Positions 41,412 through 51,151 of a stretch of DNA of 64,000 nt are shown in pieces. The stretch covers positions 1-64,000 of the forward strand of contig NZ_JBHULS010000002.1 of the NCBI RefSeq assembly GCF_042684585.1, written 5' to 3'. The translations under genes were made by a program, and so were the position numbers. The notes beneath the pieces were generated by a model. The model was not told where the DNA came from. It did no database searches and saw only the letters and a program-made list of their open reading frames with translations. The stretch is from Algorimicrobium sediminis. GTDB taxonomy: Bacteria; Bacteroidota; Bacteroidia; Flavobacteriales; Flavobacteriaceae. Each line of letters begins with the position of its first letter. Position 1 is the stretch's first letter.

Positions 41412-42494
41412 TTATATTCTATTTGCTCCAAAACCAATTTGGTCGGAAATAAATTGCTCATTTTGACAAAATTTACGCAAATCCTTATTAATAAATGCCA
41501 TAATTGGCGCGGCGTCGCGCTCTGGATACAAAACGTGCACATTTGCTCCCGCATCTAAAGTAAAACTAATTGGCAATCCTGTTTTTTGGCGGAATGCCCA
41601 AATAGCATTAATAACCTGTAAGGTGTTAGGTTTCATTAATATAAAATAAGGCATACTGGTTAGCATCATGGCATGCAGTGTTAAGGCTTCACTTTCCACA
41701 AGTGCATTAAAAGCATCTAAATTACCAGTTTCTAAAATAGTTTTTAGGCTCTCTAAATTTTTATGCGCTTGTTTAAAGCGGTTGTTGGCATACGGATGAT
41801 TGTGCATTAAATTATGTCCTACGGTGCTACTTACCTGCTTTTCGCCTTTATCTACCAACAAAATGGTATCTTGGTAAGACTTAAAAATATCGTGAACAGC
41901 ATACGGATATTTTACACCAAATAAATTGGTAGAACCGCTTACCACCTCATTTTCACCCCAAACTACAATATCGCCTTCTATACTCCGGCAGGCCGAACCA
42001 GACCCTAAACGAGCCAAAAAAGAAGCTTTTTGATTAAAATAACTATCTTGAATAGGGTCTGATACCAAGGTTTTTTCAATACTCATTAAACACAAAGCCA
42101 AAGCACTCATTCCGGATGCAGACGATGCAATACCCGAACTATGCGGAAAGGTATTTTTGGTTTCGATGGTAAAATGATAATCCTTTAAAAACGGCACATA
42201 CGGCAACACGCGCTCAAAAAATGTTTGTATCTTCGGCTTAAAATCGTCTTGTTTATTACCGTCTAAAAAAACCTCGAATGAAAAATCTGCTTCAGAAGTC
42301 TTCTTTTTGTATGAAAGCGTTGTAATGGTTTTGCAATTACTTAAAGTGAAACTCAACGACGGGTTTTCAGGAATTTGATTGTCGCGTTTGCCCCAATATT
42401 TAATTAAGGCAATATTGCTCGGTGCTTCCCATGCTACTTGACCCTCGGGGCGTGTTTGTGAAATGTTTTTTGGAATAAAGTGCTGTGCTGTCAT
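41412..42494 (-). CDS. mvaD: Diphosphomevalonate decarboxylase
   Basis: A GHMP-fold enzyme with APSNIALIKYWGKRD (family signature), PENPSLSFTLS, FPHSSGIASSASGMSALAL (ATP loop), GSACRSIEGDIVVWG and TLDAGANVHVLYP. These match mevalonate diphosphate decarboxylase, which makes isopentenyl diphosphate. With the kinase next door it shows the organism uses the mevalonate pathway, as many Flavobacteriaceae do. Confidence 0.92.
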   Translation of the reverse strand: MTAQHFIPKNISQTRPEGQVAWEAPSNIALIKYWGKRDNQIPENPSLSFTLSNCKTITTLSYKKKTSEADFSFEVFLDGNKQDDFKPKIQTFFERVLPYVPFLKDYHFTIETKNTFPHSSGIASSASGMSALALCLMSIEKTLVSDPIQDSYFNQKASFLARLGSGSACRSIEGDIVVWGENEVVSGSTNLFGVKYPYAVHDIFKSYQDTILLVDKGEKQVSSTVGHNLMHNHPYANNRFKQAHKNLESLKTILETGNLDAFNALVESEALTLHAMMLTSMPYFILMKPNTLQVINAIWAFRQKTGLPISFTLDAGANVHVLYPERDAAPIMAFINKDLRKFCQNEQFISDQIGFGANRI

Positions 42495-42815
42495 GTACTT
42501 GTAATTTGTGAAGCAAAGATACTAACTTTAATGCGCTTCTTGTAGCTTACCCAACTTTCAGGCATTATTTTATTTTTATTAACCTAAAAAGATAGTTGGT
42601 CATTTTCCGTTTACCCATGTAAAACTTGATAGGCCTAGGCTATATTTGTTAAAAAATAAGACAAGGATACTAATTGTAATGTAAGGAAGGGATGCCATCT
42701 TTTTCGAAAAAACACGGCAAACAAATATAATTTGAGCCAATAATTTAAACGGATTGGATCTATGTATTTGCTGTAACGGATAGTTTGGGGTTAAACGCCT
42801 CTGTTTTAAATACCA
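42495..42815. other. Intergenic region without a gene
   Basis: This stretch of 321 bp lies between the mvaD start and the stop of the flavoprotein gene, both on the - strand. It is AT-rich with no frame worth calling and no strong hairpin. It presumably contains the mvaD promoter and the end of the flavoprotein transcript. Confidence 0.55.
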
Positions 42816-44027
42816 TTACATAGATTTTGCCGCAATATAGGCCCCTGTCCAAGCATTTTGAAAATTATAGCCGCCCGTTATGGCGTCTATATTTAAAACT
42901 TCGCCAGCAAAAAACAGGTTTTTAAACAACCGACTTTCAAACCTTCTAAAATTAACTTCTTTTAAATCTACACCACCTGCGGTTACAAATTCATCTTTAA
43001 AGGTACTTTTTCCTGTTACTTGAAAAACACTTTTGGTAAGTTGACTGGCTAGCTTTTCTAGCTGCCCTTTATTAAGGTCTGCCCATTTATCTGTTTCCAA
43101 AATATTGGCTGCAAGTACCAGCTTTCGCCACAGCCTTTTGGGCACTTCCATTTGGGCCATTTTAACTACTGTTTTTTTGGCTAGTTGCTGTTTTAGCTCT
43201 TTCAGGTTATTAAGGCATTCCTCGTAACTTTGTTTTACGAAATTAATTTCCAAATCAAAATTATAGGCAGATGCTGCTAATTCCAAAGCTCCGAATGCCG
43301 ATAATTTTAAAATAGCAGGACCGCTTAAACCAACATGTGTTATTAGCAAAGGCCCTTCGGTGTGTAAGTTGGCATTAGCAACCACCGCATGTACATTTTG
43401 TACAACAACTCCCGGAATGTCCGCAATTCGGTCGTCTTGAATATTAAAGGTAAATAAAGATGGTACGGGTTGTATAACCGTATGTCCTAAATTTTCTAAC
43501 AATTTCCAAAATTTCACGCTGCTGCCTGTTGCTATAAGTAATTTATTGGCAGTATAGGTGGCATTTTTTGTGGTTACCTCAAAGCCTTTACAATCGTTTA
43601 AAGCTTCAATGTTGGTAACATTCTGGCTATACTGAACATTAATTTTTAAAGCCTCTGCTTCTTTTAAAAAGCAATCGATAATAGTTTGCGACGAATTAGA
43701 AACTGGAAATATGCGGCCGTCTTCTTCTATTTTCAGTGCTACACCGCGCTCTTCAAACCAAGCCATCGTATCGCCAGTCATAAACTGATGAAAAGGACCT
43801 AATAGCTCTTTTTCACCCCGCGGATAATTTTCGGTTAAACTAACAGGTTCAAAATTAGCATGTGTAATGTTGCAACGCCCACCACCAGAAATTTTTACCT
43901 TCTGTAAGCCCGTTTTTCCCTTTTCTAAAATGGTTACTTGGTAATGCGGATTTAAAAGTGCGACATTTATTGCTGCAAAAAAACCGGCAGCACCGCCTCC
44001 AATAATGACAATTTGTTCTTGTTTCAT
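42816..44027 (-). CDS. HI0933/YhiN-family FAD-dependent oxidoreductase
   Basis: A 403-residue flavoprotein with IVIIGGGAAGFFAAINVA at the N-terminus, KVKISGGGRCNITHANF (the family signature), LLIATGSSVKFWKLL, GPLLITHVGLSGPAIL and the C-terminal FAGEVLNIDAITGGYNFQNAW. HI0933/YhiN proteins are conserved but of uncertain role; some relatives are called aminoacetone oxidases. Its start overlaps the stop of the phosphodiesterase gene by 4 bp (ATGA), so the two are coupled. Confidence 0.88.
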   Translation of the reverse strand: MKQEQIVIIGGGAAGFFAAINVALLNPHYQVTILEKGKTGLQKVKISGGGRCNITHANFEPVSLTENYPRGEKELLGPFHQFMTGDTMAWFEERGVALKIEEDGRIFPVSNSSQTIIDCFLKEAEALKINVQYSQNVTNIEALNDCKGFEVTTKNATYTANKLLIATGSSVKFWKLLENLGHTVIQPVPSLFTFNIQDDRIADIPGVVVQNVHAVVANANLHTEGPLLITHVGLSGPAILKLSAFGALELAASAYNFDLEINFVKQSYEECLNNLKELKQQLAKKTVVKMAQMEVPKRLWRKLVLAANILETDKWADLNKGQLEKLASQLTKSVFQVTGKSTFKDEFVTAGGVDLKEVNFRRFESRLFKNLFFAGEVLNIDAITGGYNFQNAWTGAYIAAKSM

Positions 44028-44716
44028 ATTTTATCTGGTAGGTCGGAAATAATACCATTTACGCCATATTGTTTTAAACGCAAGCTGGTTTCAAGATTAT
44101 TAACCGTCCAGGTGTTAATTAAAAAACCATTTTGCTGTGCCAGGGCAGTGTTTTTGGCTGTTAGCAACGTATGGTAAGGATGTATAATGTTAGATTGCAA
44201 CCTTCTTGCCTCCATCATGGCATGATTTAAACAGGTATCTGTAAGCACTGCCAACGCAATATTTTTATTATTATTATATACCGTTTCTAAAGCGTTATAA
44301 TTAAAACTGGACACTAAAAAATTAGTGTAATCCCAACCGCCATTGGCTACATGTGCGGCAAGAATCTGGCAAGTTTTTAAGGCCGTATTTGCGCCTTTTA
44401 ATTCAATATTTAACATACAGGTGTTGTTTATTAACTCAAGCACTTCATTTAAGGATGGTATTTTATAACCACCTGTAACCGTCAGTTTTTTTAACGCTTT
44501 AAACGAATGGCTCGCCACCGTTCCTGTACCGTTGGTTGTTCTGTTTACGGTGGTATCATGGCAAACAACCAATTCGCCGCTGGCACAAACATGGACATCT
44601 ATTTCTACACCGTCCACTCCAAGACTTAAGGCTTTTGAAATGGATTCTAAAGTGTTTTCGGCAGCATAGCCTTTAGCACCGCGGTGACCAAAAATTAAGG
44701 TTTGCTTATTTGTCAA
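44024..44716 (-). CDS. Glycerophosphodiester phosphodiesterase
   Basis: A 230-residue GDPD with GHRGAKGYAAENTLESI (catalytic His and metal Glu), VEIDVHVCASGELVVCHD and LNIELKG, all in place. There is no signal peptide, so it is cytoplasmic; it hydrolyses glycerophosphodiesters to glycerol-3-phosphate and an alcohol. The start is TTG: no ATG or GTG lies between the upstream in-frame stop and the GHRG motif. The divergent neighbour also starts with TTG, 56 bp away. Confidence 0.87.
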   Translation of the reverse strand: MTNKQTLIFGHRGAKGYAAENTLESISKALSLGVDGVEIDVHVCASGELVVCHDTTVNRTTNGTGTVASHSFKALKKLTVTGGYKIPSLNEVLELINNTCMLNIELKGANTALKTCQILAAHVANGGWDYTNFLVSSFNYNALETVYNNNKNIALAVLTDTCLNHAMMEARRLQSNIIHPYHTLLTAKNTALAQQNGFLINTWTVNNLETSLRLKQYGVNGIISDLPDKI

Positions 44717-44772
44717 TAATTTACTTTAATGTATCCTGATATGTTTGTAAATTTAGAATAAAAATTTAAAAA

Positions 44773-45576
44773 TTGAAACACAGCCGTCTTTTTGTGCTTA
44801 TAAGCCTCGCTTTTTTAGCTTGTAAAAATGGAAATCCGCCAGTAATTGCAAACCTTCCTAGTAGTTTACCAGAAATTTCAGCTATCGAAAAAACCGTAAA
44901 CTCGCCTTTATTTTGGGTCATTCAAGACGCTGGAAACAACAATCATGTGTATGGATTAGATGAAAAAGGAACAATTAAAGCCGATATTGCTATTGAAAAT
45001 GTGGTAAACAGAGATTGGGAAGACTTAACTTCGGATAGTGAAGGTAATTTATATATTGGTGATTTTGGCAACAACCATAAAACCTATTCCGAATTTTTTA
45101 TTTACAAAATACGCCAACCACAGGCCGGTGTAAAAAGTAGGCAGGCACAAACCATCCGTTTTAGCTTGCCAGCCAGCTTAAAGTTGGCAGACTTTGAGGC
45201 CTTTTTTTTATACAACCAGCATTTTTACGTGTTTAGTAAATCCTCCAAAACTTTTGTAACTTTAAAAATACCAAACCGTATTGGAAGTCACGAAGCTCAA
45301 GTAGTTTCTGAATATAAATTGACAGGCAAAAACACAAAAATAACCTCGGCAGCCATAAGCGCTAATGGCAAACGCATGTATTTGTTAAACCACGATAAAG
45401 TATGGGAATTTTCAGACTATGAAGCCGACAATTTTTTTAGTGGCAACCAATTAGTCATTCCATTTTCGCATAACACCCAAAAGGAAGGTATTTTTGAAAT
45501 AAATAACACCTTGTACATTACGGACGAATACAAGAAAAAAGAAGGTGGGAACCTGTATAAACTTTCCTTAAATTAG
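44773..45576 (+). CDS. Lipoprotein of unknown function, possible beta-propeller
   Basis: A lipoprotein signal (LVLISLAFLAC) shows export to the envelope. The mature protein has repeated strand patterns such as LFWVIQDAGNNNHVYGLDEKG, EGNLYIGDFGNNHKTY and KRMYLLNHDKVWEF, suggesting a propeller-like fold (SdiA-regulated or phytase-like families look similar). No catalytic motif was identified. The start is TTG, since a stop codon lies in frame just upstream and no ATG precedes the signal peptide. It converges with tesB, overlapping by 4 bp. Confidence 0.7.
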   Translation: MKHSRLFVLISLAFLACKNGNPPVIANLPSSLPEISAIEKTVNSPLFWVIQDAGNNNHVYGLDEKGTIKADIAIENVVNRDWEDLTSDSEGNLYIGDFGNNHKTYSEFFIYKIRQPQAGVKSRQAQTIRFSLPASLKLADFEAFFLYNQHFYVFSKSSKTFVTLKIPNRIGSHEAQVVSEYKLTGKNTKITSAAISANGKRMYLLNHDKVWEFSDYEADNFFSGNQLVIPFSHNTQKEGIFEINNTLYITDEYKKKEGGNLYKLSLN

Positions 45577-46442
45577 GCTTGTTTTATTGGGCGCATTAAT
45601 CCTTCTTGGGCTACCGATGCTACCAAAACACCTTGGCGGGTATAAATATGGCCTCTTGCAAATCCGCGGGCGTTGCCAGAACTAGGCGACTCTATTGAAA
45701 ACAGCAACCAGTCGTTTAAATCAAAATCTCTAAAAAACCACATAGAGTGATCTAGACTAGCGGTTTGTAAATTACCCCAATGTGCTTCACTTGCATGTGG
45801 ATGAATGGCTACAGATAAAATATTGTAATCTGAAATATAGGTTAGAATTTGTTGCTTTAATTCCAGTTCCATATGGGCTACAGGGCCTTTTAATTTGAAC
45901 CAAACATCGGCGTAAGGCGGTAAATCTTTCCTGTTTAATGGGTTAGGCACATGGGTAGGTTTAAACTCAATGGGGCGTGGAATTTCAAGAAATGCTTTAG
46001 TTTTGGCTGGCAGTACACTACCATAATTATTTAAAATATCTGTCCAACTTAACAAATCTTCCGGTTGTTTAATATCGGGTTTGCTGGGTATTTGGTGCGT
46101 GTATCCATGTTCGGGAATATGAAACGATGCCGACAAAATAAAAATTGTTTTCTTGTTTTGGGTGGCGGTAACTCTTTTAACCGAAAAACTCCCACCGTTG
46201 CGCATACTGGTTACCTCGTACCGGATGGGTACATCCAATTGGCCCGCCTCTAAAAAATAGGCATGAAGCGAGTGTGCCAAACGGTTGGTATGAATGGTTT
46301 GGTATGCCGCATGTAAGGCCTGTGCCAAAACCTGACCGCCAAATACAATGGGACTTCCCACTGTTTTGCTTACACCTTCAAACTGGCAGTCTGTAATTTG
46401 TTTTAATTGAAGAATTTGTAATAAGCTATGGGCAGATGTCAT
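45573..46442 (-). CDS. tesB: Acyl-CoA thioesterase II
   Basis: A double hot-dog thioesterase of 289 residues with VFGGQVLAQALHAAYQTI in the first half and LDHSMWFFRDFDLNDWLLF followed by GNARGFARGHIYTRQGVLVASVAQEGLMR in the second, which are TesB signatures (catalytic Asp, Gln and Thr/Ser network). It hydrolyses acyl-CoAs to free acids. It sits alone between a lipoprotein gene on the other strand and the phosphoesterase-barrel gene. Confidence 0.9.
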   Translation of the reverse strand: MTSAHSLLQILQLKQITDCQFEGVSKTVGSPIVFGGQVLAQALHAAYQTIHTNRLAHSLHAYFLEAGQLDVPIRYEVTSMRNGGSFSVKRVTATQNKKTIFILSASFHIPEHGYTHQIPSKPDIKQPEDLLSWTDILNNYGSVLPAKTKAFLEIPRPIEFKPTHVPNPLNRKDLPPYADVWFKLKGPVAHMELELKQQILTYISDYNILSVAIHPHASEAHWGNLQTASLDHSMWFFRDFDLNDWLLFSIESPSSGNARGFARGHIYTRQGVLVASVAQEGLMRPIKQA

Positions 46443-46480
46443 GAATACATTTTCAAATTAAAATGGTAAAATACTATAAA

Positions 46481-49400
46481 TTAAAAACTTAAACCTAGGG
46501 CGAATGCAAAACGCAAACCGTCCGCGCTGTTAAACAAGGATATGTTTCCTGTAAACATTTCGGCAGCCATAATTAACAAACCACCACCATAGGCATTATG
46601 CCATTTTTTGGAGCTATCGTTATCTAACCACACACGGCCATAGTCTACACCCGAATACAAGCCGAAATTAATAGGCAAAACACCTGTTTTTATTTTTGGA
46701 AACATGTACCTTAAATCGGTTAGCTGATAGAAGGAATTTTTTCCGGTAAACCGCTGATTTCTAAAACCGCGTAAACCGTCGCTTGCCCCAATAGATGCCG
46801 CTTGGTAAAATTCGTAGTTATCGCCAATGGTAAGATGTGCCTTTAATTTGGTTGCTAACACTAATTTTCCTGTGGGTTCCAATTTATAATTGAAACTAAC
46901 ATCTGGAATTACGTAGCCCATGTTTGTAGATGTTTCTAAATTACGCCTAAAACCAAGCTTTAAGTTTGTTTCAAAACCAACCGATGGATACGCATCGCTA
47001 TTTCTATTTTGAAAATGATACGAAGCAAAAGCCCCTAAAAAGGATTGGCTATTTTCTAATAAATTAGACAGGTAGTATCCATTTATAAAGCGTCCGGATG
47101 TTTGCTCCACTTCTATCGTTTCAAAGGCTAGACCTAGCTTAAATTCACCTTCCAAATAACCCTTATAAATTAAAGATGGTGCCACACGCAAGGTTTGTAA
47201 TTTTACCCGGTTGTAATCTTTTGTAAAAAGTTGGCTATTGTCTGCATTTGGATTACGTGTTTCGTTGCCAAATCCAAAAAAGTTAATACTGTAATTTGGG
47301 CTTGTAAAAACAGCCTCCAATCCTAAATTAAAATCGCCAATTACATGAGCAAATTCGCCAGAATACCCCAAATCGAAACCGTTGGTGGCAAAATAATAAG
47401 ATGCGGCTACTTGGTGCTGTGCCGAAAATGGGTTTCTATTAAAACCGTATCTGGTATAGGTACTTTTTGCACCTAATTTTATACCGTCGTCTGGGTTGTA
47501 ACCCATAATTGGCATAACCTGATTGGCATTGTTTTTCAGTTTTAAATAATTGTAGGTATTAACATCGTAATTATTAGTAAGATGTTTTTGGCCTTTGTTG
47601 GTTTTAAAGGTGTTATTTTTAGATTTATAATCGTAAATATGGGTTTTTTGGCCGGTTTCTATATGGTAAACATCATTATTTTGACCACCAACCAAACGCA
47701 GTTTAATATACCTATCGCCTTTACCGTGAACATGTAAAACATCGTCGTCATCCAAGGCATATACCCAAATTTCTTTGGTATCATTTTTAGTGTAAGTGCG
47801 TTGGTGAAACACATCGGCTTTTTCTCCTTTTTTTATGCGGTATCCTGTAACATGCGTTTGCCCGTTAGGCAAGCGTTCAATGTCGAAATAATCATCTTTA
47901 TCTGTACCCTTTACAACAGCTATTTTAGTAACGTATGTAAAATATTCGTTTGCTATTTTCTGAAGATTACCACGTCTAGCACGCAAATTACTTTTTATTT
48001 TTTCTACCGTTTCGCCCTGCAGTTCTTGAGGTATATTTTTAAACGCTTCCTCTATTACAGAGTCTGTTAGTTTTGTAGTAATTTCGGCAACTTGTGCATC
48101 CCAAACAGCTTTATCGGATTGGCTCATTATAGCCACATCTAGCGGGTAAGGTTCTAGATTAAACCATTTTGGATCTCGTAAATTAGCGTCGTAACCTTGA
48201 AGCAATCTAGCCGCAGGAATGATATGGGAGGCCATTCCTAACAACGCACCGTCATTCATATTAGAGAAGGCCTGATCCCGATCTCTTGGTACCGCCTTAT
48301 ACACTGTTTGCTTTTCATTTTTAGTTGTAGCCCAGCGCCACTGATCGTAATGCCTATCCCAGTCGCCAATAAGCATATCAAATAATCTAGCCCGTATGTA
48401 ACTAGGTTCATGCACCACAATGTCTTCATCTTTTCTAATTTCGGCAAACATATCGTCTGTTCCAATAAGCTCGTTAGAAAATGCAAAACTTTGTTGATAC
48501 CCGTGGTCATCACCCGCATGCTCCTCTATCATGTACAATTCATTTCCAAAAGTGTCATTGTAGGGTTCAATACTTTTTTGATGCGGCACATAGTACAACA
48601 CCGGATTGGTATGCAAAACACCAACCGCATTGGAAAGCGCAGCCGTTACAAACGGCGCGTAGGGGTGTGCACCTGTAAAGACGTGCAAAATAAGTTCTTC
48701 GGCTGCCGTATTGTTAAACTGGCCCTCTACATATTGGTCCTTAAAGGCAAATGCTTGAATATAATTTAGAGCATTTTTTCGTAAACCGCGCATAACGTAT
48801 TCCCTTCCTGTACTATCTGCCAACCGTAACGAATTAGATTGGGTACCACCCCCTTTTCTAACGGGTTTTAAACCACCATATAGCGTATCCAGCATAACCG
48901 TTTTAACTTCTATTGGCGTGCTAAATGCTTCTGCATAACGCTTACCCCACAACCAAGTATAAAGAGCGCTTTTATTGGTTTCTTCTGGCGTATAAATAGC
49001 TGCTTTAACGGTTTTTGGTATTTGCGTAGCGTAATTACGAGGTATTTGTTTTTGAGCAGCATACACAGAAGCTTCAAATAATATGGTTGCCGATTGTGCT
49101 TCAATAAAGGTTACGCGACTTGAACCATCTGTAAACACATCTAAACGGGCATACCCTGGCTGGCTGGAGGAAAACAAACCACTCCCTATATTTCTGGTGG
49201 CACTAGATTTAGAGCCGGCCCCACTAATAATTTGAGCAAGGTTATCCTGAACCAAAAACTGCAAATTATGATCGTGTCCAGACACAAAAATAACACGATT
49301 GTTTTCTTGTGCTATTGTAATTATACGCTTTCGAAATTCATTGTAGCGTTTATTTTGAATATCCTCGGGACTTACACCGGTTGTTTTTCTTAAAATATTT

Positions 49401-50155
49401 TTTAGTGTTCCCAGAATAGGAAGCGGCTTCATATGGTCCATAAAACTGTACTGACCGCCATGTGGCCCATTGGTAAAAATAGGATGATGCATGGCAACAA
49501 TGGTGGTTTTACCACGCGCTTTTTTTATGCGACTTTCAAATTCATCTAAAAAAGCATCGCGTGTTTTTATATCGCACTTATCGTTAATAGTAGGATGTTT
49601 GTCCCAGTTGGCCATATACCATTTCGCATCCACGTAAATAACATCTATATGTTCCGTTATACTTTCTTTCTCAATAGGGCAACCATGTTCTGGTAGAAAC
49701 GAATTTTTACCCAAGGCCGCATCTATGTAATCCTCTTGACGCTCCAAGCCCTCTAAACCATTAGAATACCAGTCGTGATTACCGGGCAAAAAAACAGTTT
49801 TACCTTTAAAGTTTTTAACAGCATCTATTTGAACATCCAGCTGATGCTTGGCAAAAGCATAGGTTTTATGCGTGTTTTCCGGCAAACCATTTGGATAAAT
49901 ATTATCGCCAAGAAAAAAAACTGAACTGTTTTTTGGTGCCGCCTCCAAAGCCGTTTGCAAGGCCTGCAAAGCAATTGTTTTAGTACCCATTGGCGCGTTT
50001 CCTGCATCACCAATTAAGTAAAAGCTATGGGCAATAGGGCTTGAGTTTTCTGCTAATGGCACATAAGGTTCTTTGTATTGCGTTTTAAAGGTAGCACAAC
50101 CAAAACACAGCAGTAAAAAAAGGCTAAAAAAAGTTAGTTTATAAACTATTTTCAT
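46481..50155 (-). CDS. Metallophosphoesterase lipoprotein with kinase-like middle and C-terminal beta-barrel
   Basis: A lipoprotein signal (FLLLCFGC) precedes a calcineurin-like phosphoesterase (about 45-370) with GDAG, GDNIY, GNHDWYS, MHHP and SGHDHNL. The middle (about 430-720) has LRLADSTGREYVMRG, LFDMLIGDWDRHYDQW and VPRDRDQAFS, a pattern like FAM20/PI-kinase-type atypical kinases. The last 330 residues, after YNPDDGIKLGAK, look like an outer-membrane BamA/D15-type barrel and end in LGLSF with an aromatic C-terminus. Long proteins of this kind occur in Bacteroidota; substrate unknown. A phosphatase and a possible kinase on one outer-membrane protein is unusual. Confidence 0.8.
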   Translation of the reverse strand: MKIVYKLTFFSLFLLLCFGCATFKTQYKEPYVPLAENSSPIAHSFYLIGDAGNAPMGTKTIALQALQTALEAAPKNSSVFFLGDNIYPNGLPENTHKTYAFAKHQLDVQIDAVKNFKGKTVFLPGNHDWYSNGLEGLERQEDYIDAALGKNSFLPEHGCPIEKESITEHIDVIYVDAKWYMANWDKHPTINDKCDIKTRDAFLDEFESRIKKARGKTTIVAMHHPIFTNGPHGGQYSFMDHMKPLPILGTLKNILRKTTGVSPEDIQNKRYNEFRKRIITIAQENNRVIFVSGHDHNLQFLVQDNLAQIISGAGSKSSATRNIGSGLFSSSQPGYARLDVFTDGSSRVTFIEAQSATILFEASVYAAQKQIPRNYATQIPKTVKAAIYTPEETNKSALYTWLWGKRYAEAFSTPIEVKTVMLDTLYGGLKPVRKGGGTQSNSLRLADSTGREYVMRGLRKNALNYIQAFAFKDQYVEGQFNNTAAEELILHVFTGAHPYAPFVTAALSNAVGVLHTNPVLYYVPHQKSIEPYNDTFGNELYMIEEHAGDDHGYQQSFAFSNELIGTDDMFAEIRKDEDIVVHEPSYIRARLFDMLIGDWDRHYDQWRWATTKNEKQTVYKAVPRDRDQAFSNMNDGALLGMASHIIPAARLLQGYDANLRDPKWFNLEPYPLDVAIMSQSDKAVWDAQVAEITTKLTDSVIEEAFKNIPQELQGETVEKIKSNLRARRGNLQKIANEYFTYVTKIAVVKGTDKDDYFDIERLPNGQTHVTGYRIKKGEKADVFHQRTYTKNDTKEIWVYALDDDDVLHVHGKGDRYIKLRLVGGQNNDVYHIETGQKTHIYDYKSKNNTFKTNKGQKHLTNNYDVNTYNYLKLKNNANQVMPIMGYNPDDGIKLGAKSTYTRYGFNRNPFSAQHQVAASYYFATNGFDLGYSGEFAHVIGDFNLGLEAVFTSPNYSINFFGFGNETRNPNADNSQLFTKDYNRVKLQTLRVAPSLIYKGYLEGEFKLGLAFETIEVEQTSGRFINGYYLSNLLENSQSFLGAFASYHFQNRNSDAYPSVGFETNLKLGFRRNLETSTNMGYVIPDVSFNYKLEPTGKLVLATKLKAHLTIGDNYEFYQAASIGASDGLRGFRNQRFTGKNSFYQLTDLRYMFPKIKTGVLPINFGLYSGVDYGRVWLDNDSSKKWHNAYGGGLLIMAAEMFTGNISLFNSADGLRFAFALGLSF

Positions 50156-50208
50156 AAGGATACATTTATAAATTGAAGGGGCGTGTAATTAAAGGTTTTG
50201 TTTAAAAT

Positions 50209-51150
50209 TTAAGGTTTCTCCCAAAGACTGTCGGTAAAGAAATGTTTACAATCCAGAAAATGTTCTTTAATTTCGAAGCCCGAAATAGCCGCTAATTTTT
50301 CAATTTCGGGTAAACTATATTTTTTTGATAGTTCGGTCCAGATTAGTTCATTTTGTTTAAAATGTATGGTTTTATTTAGTTTTTTAAATAAAACGCTTTG
50401 TTGTTTTAGACTAACCAAATAACTTTTAACTCTACCAGTTTCCGGGTTGTAATAGCAATAAAAATCGAAATCATCCAGTTTAAAATCGGCTTCCAACTCC
50501 CTATTCATTCGGATTAGTAAATTTATATTAAAACGCTTGGTTATCCCATCTTTATCGTCGTAGGCATTTTTTATCGTTATTGGATTTTTCTTTAAATCCA
50601 TTCCAATAAGCAGTTTATCGCCTGTTTTCATGGTGCTATTAAAAAGTTTTAGCAAGTCTAGCGCATCCTCTTTTAAATAGTTGCCAATATTACTTCCCAA
50701 AAAAAGCAATAAACTAGGGGTGGCTGTTTCACTCATTTCAGCTAAAATCTCAAAATAATCGCCCACCTGCGGCTTTATGGATAAACCTGGTAACCTATTG
50801 GACAGCGATTTTGACAGCATATCTAAGGCATCTTTAGAAATATCGATAGGCATATAATTAAAGGCCACGTTTTCGGCTACCAAATGTTCCAGTAATTTAA
50901 ATGTTTTAAAACCATCGCCAGCCCCTAATTCTACAATATTAAAGGGTTTATTAAATCCGCAAGCTTCCACTATTTGTTTAGCCTGAAGTGCTAAAATTTC
51001 GAATTCCGAATTGGTTAAATAGTAGTCGGGCATATTCATTATTTCCTGAAAAATGCGACTCCCATTTGCGTCGTATAAGTATTTGGAAGATAGTTGTTTT
51101 TCGGGCGCAGTAAGGCCCGCTATTACATCTTTTTCAAAAGTAGTATTCAT
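50209..51150 (-). CDS. egtD: L-histidine N-alpha-methyltransferase EgtD
   Basis: A SAM methyltransferase of the EgtD family: SSKYLYDANGSRIFQEIMNMPDYYLT at the N-terminus (family signature, residues about 21-46), the SAM loop VELGAGDGFKTFKLL, LLLFLGSNIGNY and GDKLLIGMDLKK. It converts His to hercynine, the first step of ergothioneine synthesis. It follows the EgtB gene by 1 bp in the same direction, so the two form an operon. Confidence 0.9.
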   Translation of the reverse strand: MNTTFEKDVIAGLTAPEKQLSSKYLYDANGSRIFQEIMNMPDYYLTNSEFEILALQAKQIVEACGFNKPFNIVELGAGDGFKTFKLLEHLVAENVAFNYMPIDISKDALDMLSKSLSNRLPGLSIKPQVGDYFEILAEMSETATPSLLLFLGSNIGNYLKEDALDLLKLFNSTMKTGDKLLIGMDLKKNPITIKNAYDDKDGITKRFNINLLIRMNRELEADFKLDDFDFYCYYNPETGRVKSYLVSLKQQSVLFKKLNKTIHFKQNELIWTELSKKYSLPEIEKLAAISGFEIKEHFLDCKHFFTDSLWEKP

Positions 51151-51151
51151 A

